A DNA stretch of 64,000 nucleotides from Brachyhypopomus gauderio (taxonomy: Eukaryota; Chordata; Actinopteri; Gymnotiformes; Hypopomidae): contig NC_135214.1 in assembly GCF_052324685.1 (NCBI RefSeq), positions 31,952,971 to 32,016,970 on the forward strand, in the 5' to 3' direction. Each line of letters opens with the position of its first letter. Within the stretch, counting starts at the first letter, position 1. Below the pieces are notes generated by a model that did not search any database, was not told the DNA's origin, and worked only from the letters and a program-made list of their open reading frames with translations. A program made the translations under genes and the position numbers. Shown in pieces: positions 31,101 through 45,402 of this stretch.

Positions 31101-34100
31101 TCTGTTCTGCCGAGCAACTGGCCTTGATTCCTCTGAACTCCTCAGAGTCGCTGTGTGTCCTCTGTCTTGGATTAGCAGTTGCCTGCCCTCACAGCCTTTT
31201 GCCCTTACCCAGTTTAAACAGGTCCATTATGCCGAACCTCAGTCACCACCAGCTTCCCCATTCTGAGTAAGTCTCATCTCCCCTGCCATCTTCCTTCTCT
31301 TGCCTTATTGGTTGTGGGCTTGACACCTCTTGTGCATTTGCACCTATGGGAGAGCTACCTGGATCCTTTCTGGGGACTTACTGAATTCTCTTACCCCATG
31401 CAGAGGGGATGTATAAGGGCCATTCCTTTGGGGATTTCTGTGGATAATCACCGGGTTTTGCGGTGCCTTTTCCCTGGGCTTCCTTTGCTTGGCTGTACTG
31501 GCTATGTTCTCTGTAGCTGACCTGAACTAACTAACTGTCATTCTGGTTATTACTCGTCAGCCATAATTCACCAGCCCCCTGAGCAGCCATCTTGCTAAAA
31601 ACTGTAGCAAATCTTTTTTCAAATTCCAACATGCTACTCTTCAGTTATTTTTAAAGCTTGACTTTGCTGGTTTTGCTGAGACTTTGCCCATTACCCAAGT
31701 GTTCTCCTTACACCATAAATACCATATCGGCCATGTCAACATTTATGTTGCAACCTGTAATAGTGTCAGGGCTGTTTCCTTATGGAGCTGTTTCCTGGCC
31801 AGTCTAATACACTATGTTCAATTAATAAAACCAAGTTAAGTAATTTGGCACAAACTCACTAATTCTAACTGGGTTTTATCATCCTTTATTTACTATTAGT
31901 ATTAGCAACAGCTTTTGGGGGGCATCGTATGAATAAAAACCACTATACTTAAGAGATCATGAACTTAAATAAAATAAATTAACAAGAAATTGTTGAAATG
32001 TTGCACATTACATTTGTTTTATATACAGGGTATACAGAGTATATTTTATGTACAGGATATATATTAGCATAATATAAATGATGACGGTTGGTGAGATAAA
32101 AGTTGACATCAATTCCCCTTCCCAGTGTAGAGGGATTTACCTATGGGCTAATTCTGTGCCCACAAATCTAAAATCGATAAACCCCTCTCATCCCAGTAAC
32201 ATTATCCAGTCCGCTGTTCTTCAGGATAACTCTTAGAGCTCTCCTGAGCAGATGGCTACTTATGCTCCGGCTGTCATGCATCCTCTCTGAACACTTTTAC
32301 TCCTTCACCTGCCTGTTTACTAGTGGAAAACCAAATGGAAACACGACCTCAGAGTTTACAGTATTTTCCTCTAAAGATTATTATAAAATTTTTTTGTATT
32401 TTATAACTTAATGTACATTTATACATTTCATTTGCATATGTTTATCTGTTTCTCCATTACAGTTCAGGAGGGAGCATGGCTCTCCTCGGTGAAGCATTTT
32501 CTGAGAGGCCTAGTTTTGGTTCATGTAGCGCTTTGTTTTCATGGTTAGGACTGAGTGGGATGTGTTGGAGCACTGATGGCTCTACATTCAGTTACATGAC
32601 AATACATTAAGTAGCAGTGCCGACCTACAGGTTATTGATGAAAAACATGATTTAGGTTATTCCAGAAAATGGAGGTTTCATTCTATATTTCTTTCCCATC
32701 CCCAACACCACCCGCCTATCACAATGTGCCCCGCCCTTTCTGTCTGTTTTGCCAGAAAACCATTGTCCAAACATTGCTCCTATTGACCATAAACATTTCA
32801 CAGATGTCGGATTGACAGTTAAACGACTGTATTAATTTGATTTGGTTTCTCCGGTTGGTTCTCATCATTTAAATGTTAAAAACCCACCAGACATGCTAAC
32901 ATGGCTAGTATACAGTGAATTCATAAGAATCTGTGTTGGTATTTTTGGACAGTGTTCATTTTCACGTTGTCATGGTATCATCAGTTGTCATGATATTTTT
33001 TTACTGTGTGTGTTATGTTTACAAAATATCTGTGCTCATTGTCTTTGTGTCTGTGAAGAAAGACTTCCTGGATGTTAACACTTTACACAGTAATTCAGAT
33101 TTACAAGCTCTGGGGTTAGGCAAGCTTTCCAGATGGCCCTGTTATTGTAATCACAGTCTTATTTCACAGAATTTTTACAAGTTTCTAAACATTCTTGGGT
33201 AACAAGAAGTGCAGTGGTGTTGTCATCCAGTAATACATATGTAAGTGTTCTGCTTGATTTGAATGTTTTCCTATTGATATTTAAATATGAAAATCCTACT
33301 TGTGGACTTAACTTGACTCAGACTTCAGCCACTTTGCTAACCAGTTTTCTAACGAGTGAATCCAGTACCTGTTCCTGAAGGTGACATTTTGATTTGATAA
33401 ACCATTAAAAAAAAAAAACTTTTGGAAGCAAACTGAAGATTAAACAAAACTGGTAATTATATAGTCTGTAGACAATGTGTTAGATTCATAGGTAAGGCTG
33501 ATTGAGCAACCCTACATAAATGGTCATTACTGTCGTTCCATCCTTTCACTGCAGAAAAAAGTTCCTCTCAAACTATTTGTGTTGTTTGTGTGTGATCTTT
33601 AAGAAGAGAAATATAAACGTTTTCCATGGGGATGAATAAGCAAAATAAAGCCTTTTTTTAAGTTAAATGTTTAGAAATTACTACAATTATCATACAAAAA
33701 TTACCTAATAAAGGAATTCTGAGATTTTGTCTAGGTATTAAATGCATTTGTTGCAATATTTTATCCAGTCTTCATTCATAAAAAAACACATGTCTGGATG
33801 CCAGTCTGAACAAACCTTCACCACAGTATACAAAGCAAAGTCACTCCAGTATACAAAGCAAGGTCTTTATTAGCTCAGAATTTCTAATGAATCTGTCACG
33901 CTGTGAAGAATTCTGTTCCTAGACAATCTGTGGAACAGGTCACTCACACCAGGTGGACTCTTAGGTTTCTATTCTTCAGTCACATCTGTGTGAACCACAC
34001 CTCTTTATCCGCTGTTTGCTTTATCGATTACGATCTAATCTCTTCTCTGAAAGGCTTGTCTTCTGGGTTCAGTTATCCATTTTAGTTTATTTTTTGTTTT

Positions 34101-34256
34101 TATAAGTTTGTTGAGGTTTATTGGAAAGCCCTGCAAATACTGTAAGCTTGTGTGTATTTGTTTTTTATACTGTTGGACTTTTTTTTTTTTTTTTTTAGAC
34201 CAGTTGTCAAATTAATTTTCTTGCTCTTACCATGTCCTCTCTCTCTGCCTTCCCAG
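28191..34256 (+). other. SLC6A6 intron 1, no further gene seen
   Basis: A 6.1-kb stretch between the putative 5'UTR exon and the first coding exon. Frames near 31.0-31.5 kb (up to 114 codons) have no recognisable domain. The early part is moderately CpG-rich. Confidence 0.55.
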
Positions 34257-34257
34257 C

Positions 34258-36392
34258 ATGGCACAGAAGGAGAAGCTGCAATGTCTGAAGGATTTCCACA
34301 AGGACACATTGAAGCCGTCTCCCGGGAAGAGTCCCGGCACGCGGCCGGAGGATGAGGCCGAGGGGAAACCTCCACAGCGGGAGAAGTGGGCGAGCAAGCT
34401 GGACTTCCTGCTCTCTGTGGCCGGGGGCTTCGTGGGCTTGGGCAACGTCTGGCGTTTCCCATACCTCTGCTACAAGAATGGCGGAGGTCCGTGAGCTTTT
34501 ACTTGTGGGTGTTTATAGAAACCTTGCAGCAATCAGTATGTAATATTCACTGGATGAATTGTTGCAGTTTCTTTAGGTGTTTTCTTTCTCCCTTTCATAG
34601 GTGTGGACATTTAGAACAAAGGACAAACCTTAGTAAACACATGGATTACATAAATGTTTAGACTCACAATGACACAGTTACCTGTGTAACATGTCTGTTC
34701 TCCTTTGGGGTCTGCAGTGTGTGTGGCTCAGTATGCTTCTCTATGGTAATGGCAGTGTGTTTTGGAGCAGTGACACAGAACCTGCTGTGTTTTCATAAAT
34801 AAAGCTCATGAGGTCAAGTATGTTCTGAGTCTTGTGGTGTAAATATGATCTAAAAATTTTAATTCTTTTCACTTCAGTGTCAAGGACTCTTTTTGTGGAC
34901 TGTAAATCTCTTACTGTTTCAACACCATAAAGTTCCTGCTAATCACTAGACAGCGGTTACAAAGGAAGACCCGAATTGACCTTGTCAAAGCGTATTTTTC
35001 TTGTTGTATTGCTCACCTGACATACCAACCAAAGTCCCTCTCTCTCTCTCCCTCTCTCTCTGTCTCTGTGCTGTGTCTCTTTTTGTTTTTCTCTCAGGTG
35101 CATTTCTCATCCCCTATTTCATCTTCCTGTTTGGCGGAGGACTTCCTGTGTTCTTCCTGGAGGTGGCGTTGGGCCAGTTCACCTCTCAAGGAGGAATCAC
35201 CTGCTGGGAGAAACTCTGCCCGATCTTCACTGGTAAGAGTCAAAAAGACAGCAAACCACACAAGCTAGTACTCCCATTAGTCACACAAATTATTGATACA
35301 TGATGTGTCTGATTAGGTACGAGCATTTATGAGCTACGTCAGATGAAAAATATTAGAGGTCTACTGTTTGTTTACACAGAAAACTCTATGGTGTTGTCTA
35401 GCTTGCTGATCTCAAGTGTGACCTGCTTCTATTGCCTGAGATGTTTAAGCCTCCTAATTGGTCCAATGGTTGTTAGGTAGTGTCTGGAGGTGCTGTTCCC
35501 TCTATAGAATTGACTCTGTGCTGTGGATCAATTTTGTTACGACACGTTCAATCTCCCTCTTATGCACACAACACACACCTATCAGCTCATGTATCGGGTG
35601 TATAATGTCAAGTAATTCATATGCCAGAACTAGCCTGAACAGCTCAAACAAATATAGAATTATGTATATGCACACACACACACATACACACACATGCGCT
35701 GACTAATGTCCAAACTCTACTAGTCATCTCCACATTTGAACATGTTGGAATCTGTATTGCCATGGCAACAGCAGCCAGTGATGACTAAGAAACATTACAT
35801 TTGATGATGGGATCTCATCTGTTTGCGGAAAGAGGGAGAGGGAGAGAGAAAATGAAAAAACAGAACCAGAGAGAAAATTGGAACCAGAGAGAAAATTAGA
35901 GAGAGAACATTAAGTCGAAGATTATTAATGGAAACCAGTTCAGTGGAGCTGCTCTGTAATAGTAATGTGTTAAGCTGGAGTGTCTTTGTAAAATAAATGT
36001 TTAACTATTATCTCTCTGCTGTGCATTTTCCTCACTTGTGCAAATAAACACAGTAACACACCTCTGCACATAAACACACACACAGACACCCCAATCACTC
36101 CTTACAATCCCAACCCATACATACACACACACACACACACACACACTTCACACAAATGCACGTTTTCACAAACACACTGTATGGAAAATGGCCTACGTGC
36201 ATATGTGCAGGTCCGGGTGACCTTGAGGTCTGGCTGACCCTCCCAAGCCCCTATTTATACTCACACAGGCGCTTACAGCATCTCTCGCTTCCCTCTGGGT
36301 TCTGCACATTTAGAAGTTTTATTTTCAAAACCGAACATACTGTAGCCCTCTTACCTCACGAATGTCATGTAAGACCGGAGCAGCTGAATATC

Positions 36393-36459
<67 letters not shown>

Positions 36460-37989
36460 GCACATGCTCAGCATCGCTTACAGCCACACTCTCCCTGATA
36501 TTATATTGTATGTGTCTAACACTGTGTGGATTACAGAGACAGCTGTCAAGCTCTTACAGTGGCTCTGTCTAGGCAGAAGCTGATGCCATAATTGTACCTG
36601 GCCCACTGCCTTTTGGCTGGCTTCAAACTTAAAATAACACTACAACAATGTTTAGAGGTCGTCAGGGCACCATGCCTGGAGTTTAACAGGTGACACACCC
36701 TTGGTCTGGAAAGCAGAAACACACAGCTGTGGTGCAGATATTAATGGCTCCAGTCCTGGTAATGGAACTCTCCCTCTGCTTTAGTGTGCTGAAGCTGCAA
36801 ACATTTTTTTTCATGGCTCAGACATCCTTCAACACATGGCAACGTTTTTTCAACAGATGCAAGCAAGCCGACATTGTCAACCTGTGACATATATCAACGC
36901 CGACATGGCTTTGATTCACTATGTTTAGAATGTTTAAAAAATGTGTAGAATTTAGAAGCGAAATTAACCAGTGTGCATGAGGGAGAAGAATTCACAGCTA
37001 CAACACACCAACGTTCAGGTTGAATGATGCTTTTGTTTGGTAAATATCTGGTTTATATGCTTTGACTGTTTAAAGCTCTCAGTCTGCTGTGTGGCATTAT
37101 TTTTTAATGTGATTGGGGACCTGATTATAACTAAGTGATCTGTCCTTCATTATAAAGGTAGGAATTCCTGTAATGTTGAGAGAAGCCTGTTGTATTTTTA
37201 TCCACAAAGGACCCGTGTGTCTACAGGTCTTCGTTCCAGCTAATCAGTTGTTTGCAGACTGAGAGGACCTGATTAAGCAGAGGGGTCAGGTGTGTTCATG
37301 CTGGTCTGGAATAAAGACTGTAGACACATGGGCCCAGTGTGGAGAAGACTGCCCACCACTGCTGAAAAGGTCTCTGGGAGCTGGATTGGACAGAAAATAT
37401 GAGCTGGTTGGATATCTCTGCAGATATCCACTGCATTGAGTAACAAGCTGGGGCACAGTGGCAGTAGCTTTGGGCTGTGATTGCACCCCAGGGTCTGTTT
37501 ATGGTGGGTGGTTTCATGCTTGTGATAATTCATCCTGTGGCATGGATTTGTATGCTAATAATATTTTATTAGCCCAGTGTTCATGCATAACAGTTATAAC
37601 AGAGCCTGTAAATTGCTTGTTTCAGTGTGATGAAACCTCTCACTATTTAATCTAGTGTTTTATCTTGTGCATTTGCCGAACTTCAAAGGTAATCGGCACC
37701 AACTCGTGCTCCAAATGAGATTAGAATATTTGAAATGGTTTGTGTTCTCTGCATTATAAACTAGAGTGCAGAGATCTACTTCTGGAGGGGTAACTCTCTG
37801 TTCCTCAGTCCAGCCACGGGGGAACCCAAGCAGTCAGCCAGTTCACACGTTGACTCTATCTTGGCTCCATGCCCCACTGTAGCCCTGTTTGAGCTTTTGA
37901 GATTAAGTGGAGAAGCAGTGGTATTCCTGAGACCAGGAATTCTACAGAATCACCTTTAGGAGCAGGGTACCATGAACAGTATTTTAAAA

Positions 37990-38024
<35 letters not shown>

Positions 38025-41000
38025 GTGTGTGTCAGGAATTGGTTATGCGTCCATTGTGATTGTGTCCTTGCTCAACATCTACTACATCGTGATCCTGGCA
38101 TGGGGGCTGTACTACCTGCTGCAGTGTTTTCAGAGGGAGCTGCCGTGGGCACGCTGCCGGCACGGCTGGAATACGCCCCACTGCGTGGAGGACACAGCAC
38201 GCAAGAACAGAACCCTGTGGCTCTCAGCAAACGCCACCAACTTCACCTCACCCGTCACCGAGTTTTGGGAGTGAGTGTGCACCAAACGCCGCACGTCTGC
38301 ATGCACAAGCATCCACAAGCTTGTGGCGCAGTGTATGAGTAATCAGAGTTGTAAATATTTGTATTATAGTTTGAGCTTTTTTTCCCCACATTTTTTTCAT
38401 AATACGGACAATGGATATATTCTCAAAACTCTGTTTCTCCTTTTCCATTCTGTCTCTCTCCCTTTCACTCTGTCTTACTCTCTTTGTCCAGTCCTGTCTT
38501 CACTTTCTCTCCCTCCCTCCCTCTCTTCCTTCCTCCCTCCCTCCCTCCCTCCCTCTCCCTCTCCCACCACCTCTGCCTCTGCTGACCCTTCTTCTGCTGT
38601 GCTCCTCAGGCATAACGTCCTGAGTCTGTCGTCAGGCATTGACGAGGTGGGCGAGCTGAAGTGGGAGCTGGCCCTCTGCCTGCTCGCCGTCTGGGTGATC
38701 TGTTTCTTCTGCATCTGGAAAGGAGTGAAATCTACTGGCAAAGTGAGACACAGGGCGAGAGGGAGGGAGGGAGGAAGGTATGGCGGGATGACTGTGCACA
38801 AAAGCCGAAGGGCCGTAATGAAAAAGGGATGAGAAAGTGTGTGTGTGCATGTGTTTTACGGATTTTTATTTATGTTTTAATCCCATCATGAATGAATTCA
38901 TATAGGTAATAGAAAAATAATTAACTATATTAAATATTTTAAGTATTTAAAATGGCCTGGTGGTTAGGGAACTAGTCTTGTGACCGGAGGGTTGTGGGTT
39001 TGATCCCCAGACCTGAGGCCATGACTGAGGTGCCCCTGAGCAAGGCCCTTAACCCTCAATTGCTCACTTGTATAAAAATAAGATAAAAATGTAAGTCGCT
39101 CTGGATAAGGGTGTCTGCCAAATGCCATAAATGTAAATGTAAGTATGTTGTTAATCTGAACAACATACAATCGTGGTATTTAATTGTTTATGTGGGCTTT
39201 ATCAACCAGTTCATATTGCCTTCTCCCTGTTTGTGTCTCTTTTTCTTCTGTCTGTTTCGGAAAATCGCTCTCTCATGTGGACGTCCTTTCCACTCTCTCC
39301 CTCTCCCTCTAGGTGGTGTATTTCACAGCTACCTTTCCGTTTCTCATGCTCATCGTGTTGTTGGTACGTGGCGTGACCCTGCCTGGTGCTGCCGAGGGCA
39401 TCAAGTTCTACCTGTACCCTGACCTGAGCCGCCTCCAAGATCCTGAGGTGTGTCCCGGCTTGCGTGCGTGTGCATACAATGTGTCTGCTTGTAGATGTGA
39501 ATGCAAAAGCCCTGTTTATTTGTTTCATTGGGAAATGTTCTGTACTCTTAAAGTTCGATACCTTTTGCAATTCGTGGCCCACTTAGCCCACCACAAAATG
39601 TTCTGTGGTCCACAGAACAAATACAAACAATATATAAGTATAAACAAATACCACCACTAGGTATTCACAGGTGTATGTCCTCCATTTTTGTTTACACTTG
39701 GTTTTCTTTGTCAGAGATATGGTGGCCACTTCACTTTTGTTCTGAAACACTGTTTTTTAACCATTCATCCATGTAAGAGTGTATAAAGGTTTCATTCAGA
39801 TTCATACTAACATAAGTAGCATGCTAATCAACTAGGTAGCTTCTTCAGTCATGTGACTATACTATGCCAAACCAATCAACAAGCTCAAGCAAACTTAGCC
39901 TAGCAGTACCATTGTGGCCTATAGGTTTGAAGCCACTGATTTAAGAGACGTTTTGTCATCTAGGGTATCTTATCAAGGTAAGCACAAACTCTGATTTATT
40001 TTTTATTTTTTGGAAGTAAAGGAAATCCTAATCTCTCTCTCTTTCTGTGTTCCTCTCTGTCTATCCCTCTGAAGGTATGGATTGATGCAGGGACACAGAT
40101 CTTCTTCTCTTATGCTATTTGTCTCGGTGCAATGACTTCTCTGGGGAGCTACAATAAGTACAAATATAACTGCTACAGGTACAGGCGTGTGTGCGCGCGT
40201 GCGTGCGTGAGAGAGAAAGAAAGATATTTTGGTTAACAGGAATATTTAGGTCTGACTGAAACTGTTCACACTTGCATGCATTTATCATATAGAAACTATG
40301 CATTTCAAACTATGCTTTTGTTTGTGTGTGTGCGCGCGTGTGTGTGCGCGTGTGTGTGTGTGTGTGTAGGGACTGCTTGCTGCTGGGATGCCTGAACAGC
40401 GGGACCAGCTTCGTGTCCGGCTTTGCCATCTTCTCCGTGTTGGGGTTCATGGCACAGGAGCAGGGCGTGGCCATCGCCGACGTAGCCGAGTCAGGTGGGG
40501 GTCAAAGATCAACAGCACATCTGCTCACACTTGAAGATTCTGTGTCTTTCCTGACACATCTAATCCCGTTCATACCTGAGTGTGACCAGATCCACTACAG
40601 CTACCACAGAACCTCTAGTAATGGGGATAAATTGGAAGACCATTAAAGCTACTTTTCCCCACATATATTATTAAAAATCACTGGCCACTTTATTATATTA
40701 AATGTATCTCACAATATATCATATATATTATTTTGGCGGCATTCTCAGAACAGCGATGATACTGCTGTGGTAGTGGGTGTTGCAGTAGTGTGAGTTTATC
40801 CACCACAGCACTGCTGCAGTAGTTTTTCCACATGCCAGTGTCTTTGCTAGATAGACTGTGGTGTGCTGGTGGAAGATATCCAGCCAAAGGCAGTTTTGAT
40901 TTGTGACAATGCATGGCTATAACTGCACAACTACAAACGTGTTTCTATTCAAGTTGTGAGAGAGTTTGTGTGATGTCTTTTGGATTCAGTGCATTGTCTA

Positions 41001-41162
41001 TGCGTGTGTAATTGAGGGTGTCTCACTCAGGTCCTGGACTAGCCTTCATCGCATATCCAAAGGCAGTCACTATGATGCCGCTGCCCACGTTTTGGGCCAT
41101 ACTCTTCTTCATCATGCTTCTGCTGCTGGGCCTAGACAGTCAGGTGGGTCCCCATGATCTCC

Positions 41163-41209
<47 letters not shown>

Positions 41210-42980
41210 TCTGTGTGTAAGCTCATTAGATCCATTACCAATTACACCATGTACTTTACAGCCAAACAAAGATAACTGGGAAAGTGCACACTGATGCATA
41301 CACACACGGACATAATTTGGACTTTTTCAAAAGTCCCCCCCAGTTTTTACGGTTAAAACCAAATATTTAAATAGCGACGAATACATGCCCCCCCCCCACT
41401 TTTGAAATCAAAATGACATCCATGCATACACACATCTTTCATGGCTGTCATTAGTTCACATATTTCATATTTGACTCCACGTCCACTAAGCAAGTGTGGA
41501 CCCTCTCAAATTCGCCTGTTGTGATTATTGCATAATTGCTCAGTAGCACTTATTTGAGATGCCATGATGATTGCGCTCATCATAATCGTTTCCTTAGTAA
41601 CTTGATAAACACATCAGACAGAACATGAATTTGATCTATGAGTTATGAGTTTGATGCTTTGTGTTCAAGACAACATGTACAACATGCAGTGATGTTGTCT
41701 GCTTCTTTATTTCAGTATGCATAAAGGAAATCAATAAAATGCACTTTTCTCTGATTGATGCGCATCGGTATAGCTCAGGGTTTGCTGTCTGATGTTTGCT
41801 TCAGTTTTGCACTGAAACACTGAGGCTAATGCAAATAGGTAATGAGGTAAAGAAGACCCTGTAAATATATAAAAATGGACAGACATGCAGACAAAGGCTT
41901 CAAGCCATTTGTTATATAGAGTCTTTAAAATAAAATCCATGAATGTCCTTTAACCATGTTTTGGTTCTATTAGGTAATCCTATAAGTTATTTAACAGGCT
42001 GTTTGAAACATGTACATCAGACAGAAGCCTTGCAGGAAAACGTTGACGTTCCTCTTAAGGGACATCGATCTTCAGGGTCCAGCAGTAGTCAACAGAAAGG
42101 GGGTCTGCTCTCCTTGCCATAACTTTTTCATACTATATACTATACTATACTATACTATTTCATACATTATATGACCTATGGATATGCTGGTACAAAAAAC
42201 TATGGTGGTAGAAAAATTCTGAAATCAAACACATTTGGATTCAGCAAAAATGTATTGAAAATAGTTGTTTTTTTTTCAAAAGCAAAATCATTGTTAAGTG
42301 TTACTGAATAAATTAAGCAAAGACAGCTTGTGGAGAAAATACTAATATTTTCAGACTACACTTTAAAAAGTACTTAAGACAAAATTCGCCATTTCATGGA
42401 GTGGTGGAGACATGTCCCAAGTGTCTTCAGCAAAAATGATAGACAAAGCTGTTTTGATGGGTTGTGTGTTAGTGGAGTTTCGATGCATACAGGCATAATA
42501 GTAAAACAAAAAAGAAAAAAAAATAATTGCAATTATTTATATCACTGTTGTCACTTATAATTTCCTGACAGGCTTTCTCTCAAGCCTCCTGCTCGACATG
42601 CTTTCACGTGTGCTATTTGTGATGGTATATGAGCAGCATTGTGTGAGTGAACTGGCTGAAAGAAACCGTGGGTGTGAGTGTGTGTTATGAGAGACGATTA
42701 TACCTCTGGCATGCATTCAGTGTAGGTATGAAATATCATTCCCTACTCTGGGCATTAGGCTGCACACAGACATCGCCTTGTTATATTTAGGGCTGTCTTC
42801 AGTTAATCATACCACACATAACTTGCTGAAAAGCAGAACGTGGGATAGGTCCGATTTCATTGCAATTTCACAGTTTGTGTGTGTGTGGTATGTGCTTGTA
42901 ACTATGCACACATATGCACACAGACATACAGATATACAATTGCACACATGTATATGCATGTGTACATACTTGCGTGCGCT

Positions 42981-43013
<33 letters not shown>

Positions 43014-43419
43014 ATAGAATATAAAATAATGTATTACTATTTTTAGGACTATAACAAAATAACATGGTCCTAAAGTTGAAGCATAAATTTAAGTAAAAAA
43101 TAAATGTTTGGACACACAGGTTCTTTTGATATAGAATGGATCCATGCAAATTAGTCCTGATGAGCAACAAAATACCCTAACAAGTGGGAGTTCAGGTTAC
43201 TTGTGGGATTATTTGATCCTTAGCTAAATGAGTCGAGGCTTAGATTTCATTGGAGTTTTAACCTTTCTCACACCTTCCACTTAATGGACACAGAAGATGA
43301 ACACAACTAGAAACTATGTTGGATCAAGTAAGTGCAGTTGTGCACATGTCATTCTGTGAGGAAGTTTTACACACACACGCACACACGTTACAAGTGTTAT
43401 ACATGCATTTTCATTTACA

Positions 43420-43460
<41 letters not shown>

Positions 43461-44550
43461 AAACTCAACACTAATAGTACTTAATAAGTTTTATTAATGT
43501 AGCACCTTTCACAAACTCAAGGCTGCTTTCCAGTACAATGCAGTAAAACTGTCAGCATAAATACATTTTTAATTGGGCATTTTCACAGATTTAATTATAA
43601 ATGTGCAGAGATTTGCTGTAAACTAGATGTGTGTGTGTGTGTCCACAGTTTGTAGAAGTGGAGGGTCAGATCACCTCACTGGTGGACCTGTACCCGTCCC
43701 TCCTAAGGAAGGGATACCGGAGAGAGATCTTCATCGCTGCCATTTGTGTCATCAGCTACCTGGTGGGACTCACCATGGTCACTCAAGTAAGAGTTGTTTG
43801 TGGTCTAAATTTTGGTGGGTGTCTGCACTGCGCCATTCAGCTACAGTAACTCCTGAGAATCCTGAACACATGAATCATCTACTTATCATAGTACAGAAGT
43901 GGTAAATAATACTGCATATTATGGTAGCATAATAGCACTGCACAATACTGCACATTATGGTAGTAAATTAGTGGTTAATAATGCTGAATATAACAGTAGT
44001 GTAGTAGTGGTATATAATGCCCCATATAATGGTAGTGTATTAGTGGAGTAATGGTATTGTTCTTTGTTTTCTCACTTTCTCCTTCTCTCACTCTCTCACT
44101 TACTCACACTCCTTCTCTCACTCTCTCTCCTTCTCTCACTTACTCACACTCACTCTCTCTCTCCTTCTCTCACTCACTCTCTCTCCTTCTCTCGCTCTCA
44201 CTCACTGTCTCTCCTTGTCTCACTCTCACACACTCTCTCTGTCTTCAGGGTGGCATGTATGTATTCCAGCTGTTTGATTACTATGCAGCCAGCGGTGTGT
44301 GCCTTCTCTGGGTTGCATTCTTTGAATGTGTGGCGGTAGCCTGGGTCTATGGTGAGTGTACACACACACACATGAGCTCAGCACACTCTGTAGTACTGCT
44401 GATAAAACATTCAAAGCACAATTTGTCCTACTTGTATGTGTGGGAGACATATTTGAACCTGTTAGTCATCTTTATAATGAACTCTGAGCAACACACGCAT
44501 GCATGTGCACACGTATGTGCACAGAAAACACACCTCATGCCCCCCCTCAT

Positions 44551-44607
<57 letters not shown>

Positions 44608-45332
44608 TCATTGAGACTGGCAATAAATTTGAATGTGACCTTCTCATAGAAGAACAACAAAGCTGAAGCCAGTGACATGCACGTGCACACACACACACAC
44701 ACACACGCGCCGTATTCCTGGAAACGGAACTGTCAGGTGTGCTTTCTGTTTGCTGCATAAACAATTCACTCATGTGGGCTTCCTCCTCAGCTCCATCGCT
44801 CCGCCCATCATCCTCCCACTCCTTCTTTCTCTTGCTCTTTCCTACCTCTTCATCTTCCTCTGTGCTCTCTCTTCCTAGCTCCAGTCCTGCAGGGACAGGG
44901 CCCATTACAATTTGGTGATGTCCCTGATCAAACTTGCCTCGTTTAACTGATCAGTTAAATGCACAGCTACTGGCGTGTGTAATTAGGTTAAGAGTTGAAT
45001 GAGGTGTTTCATGAGGGAAATCATCATACAGTGTTGAACTCTGACCTGCCAGGACTGGAGTCTAGACCAGGAGTGGCCAACCTGCGGCTCTTTGCCTGGT
45101 TTCATGCGGCTCCCGTCGGCAAGCCCGTCAGTGTTCTAGCGCAGTGCTGAGTATTTAGCAGTCTCGTATAATCACGGTTGTCCTGCTTTTGCTGGATTTG
45201 CTCTGTGATGTTTTTGTAATCCTCTTTAGAAATATAGTACTGACCGTTCTTATTATAATGTGTGTCATCACTGGGATAATATTGGATTCAGTATTTGAAT
45301 TCTTTGGAGCTTATGAATAATGAGAATATATA

Positions 45333-45402
<70 letters not shown>

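Larger units (their letters stand above)
35233..38035 (+). other. SLC6A6 intron 3 with simple repeats and a MITE
   Basis: It contains AC tracts at about 35670-35693 and 36122-36147, a (CT)n run at 36396-36457, an inverted-repeat element at 37212-37332, and a (GT)n run at 37992-38022 just before exon 4. No exon was missed, because the flanking coding exons join in phase. Confidence 0.85.

Noticed and set aside
30926..31520. Plus-strand frames of up to 114 codons in SLC6A6 intron 1
   Set aside because: No conserved domain, and neighbouring frames are equally open; perhaps an unknown repeat, but I cannot support a gene.
36156..36572. 138-codon plus-strand frame in SLC6A6 intron 3
   Set aside because: Its middle is a translated CT microsatellite, and the intron is bounded by in-phase coding exons.
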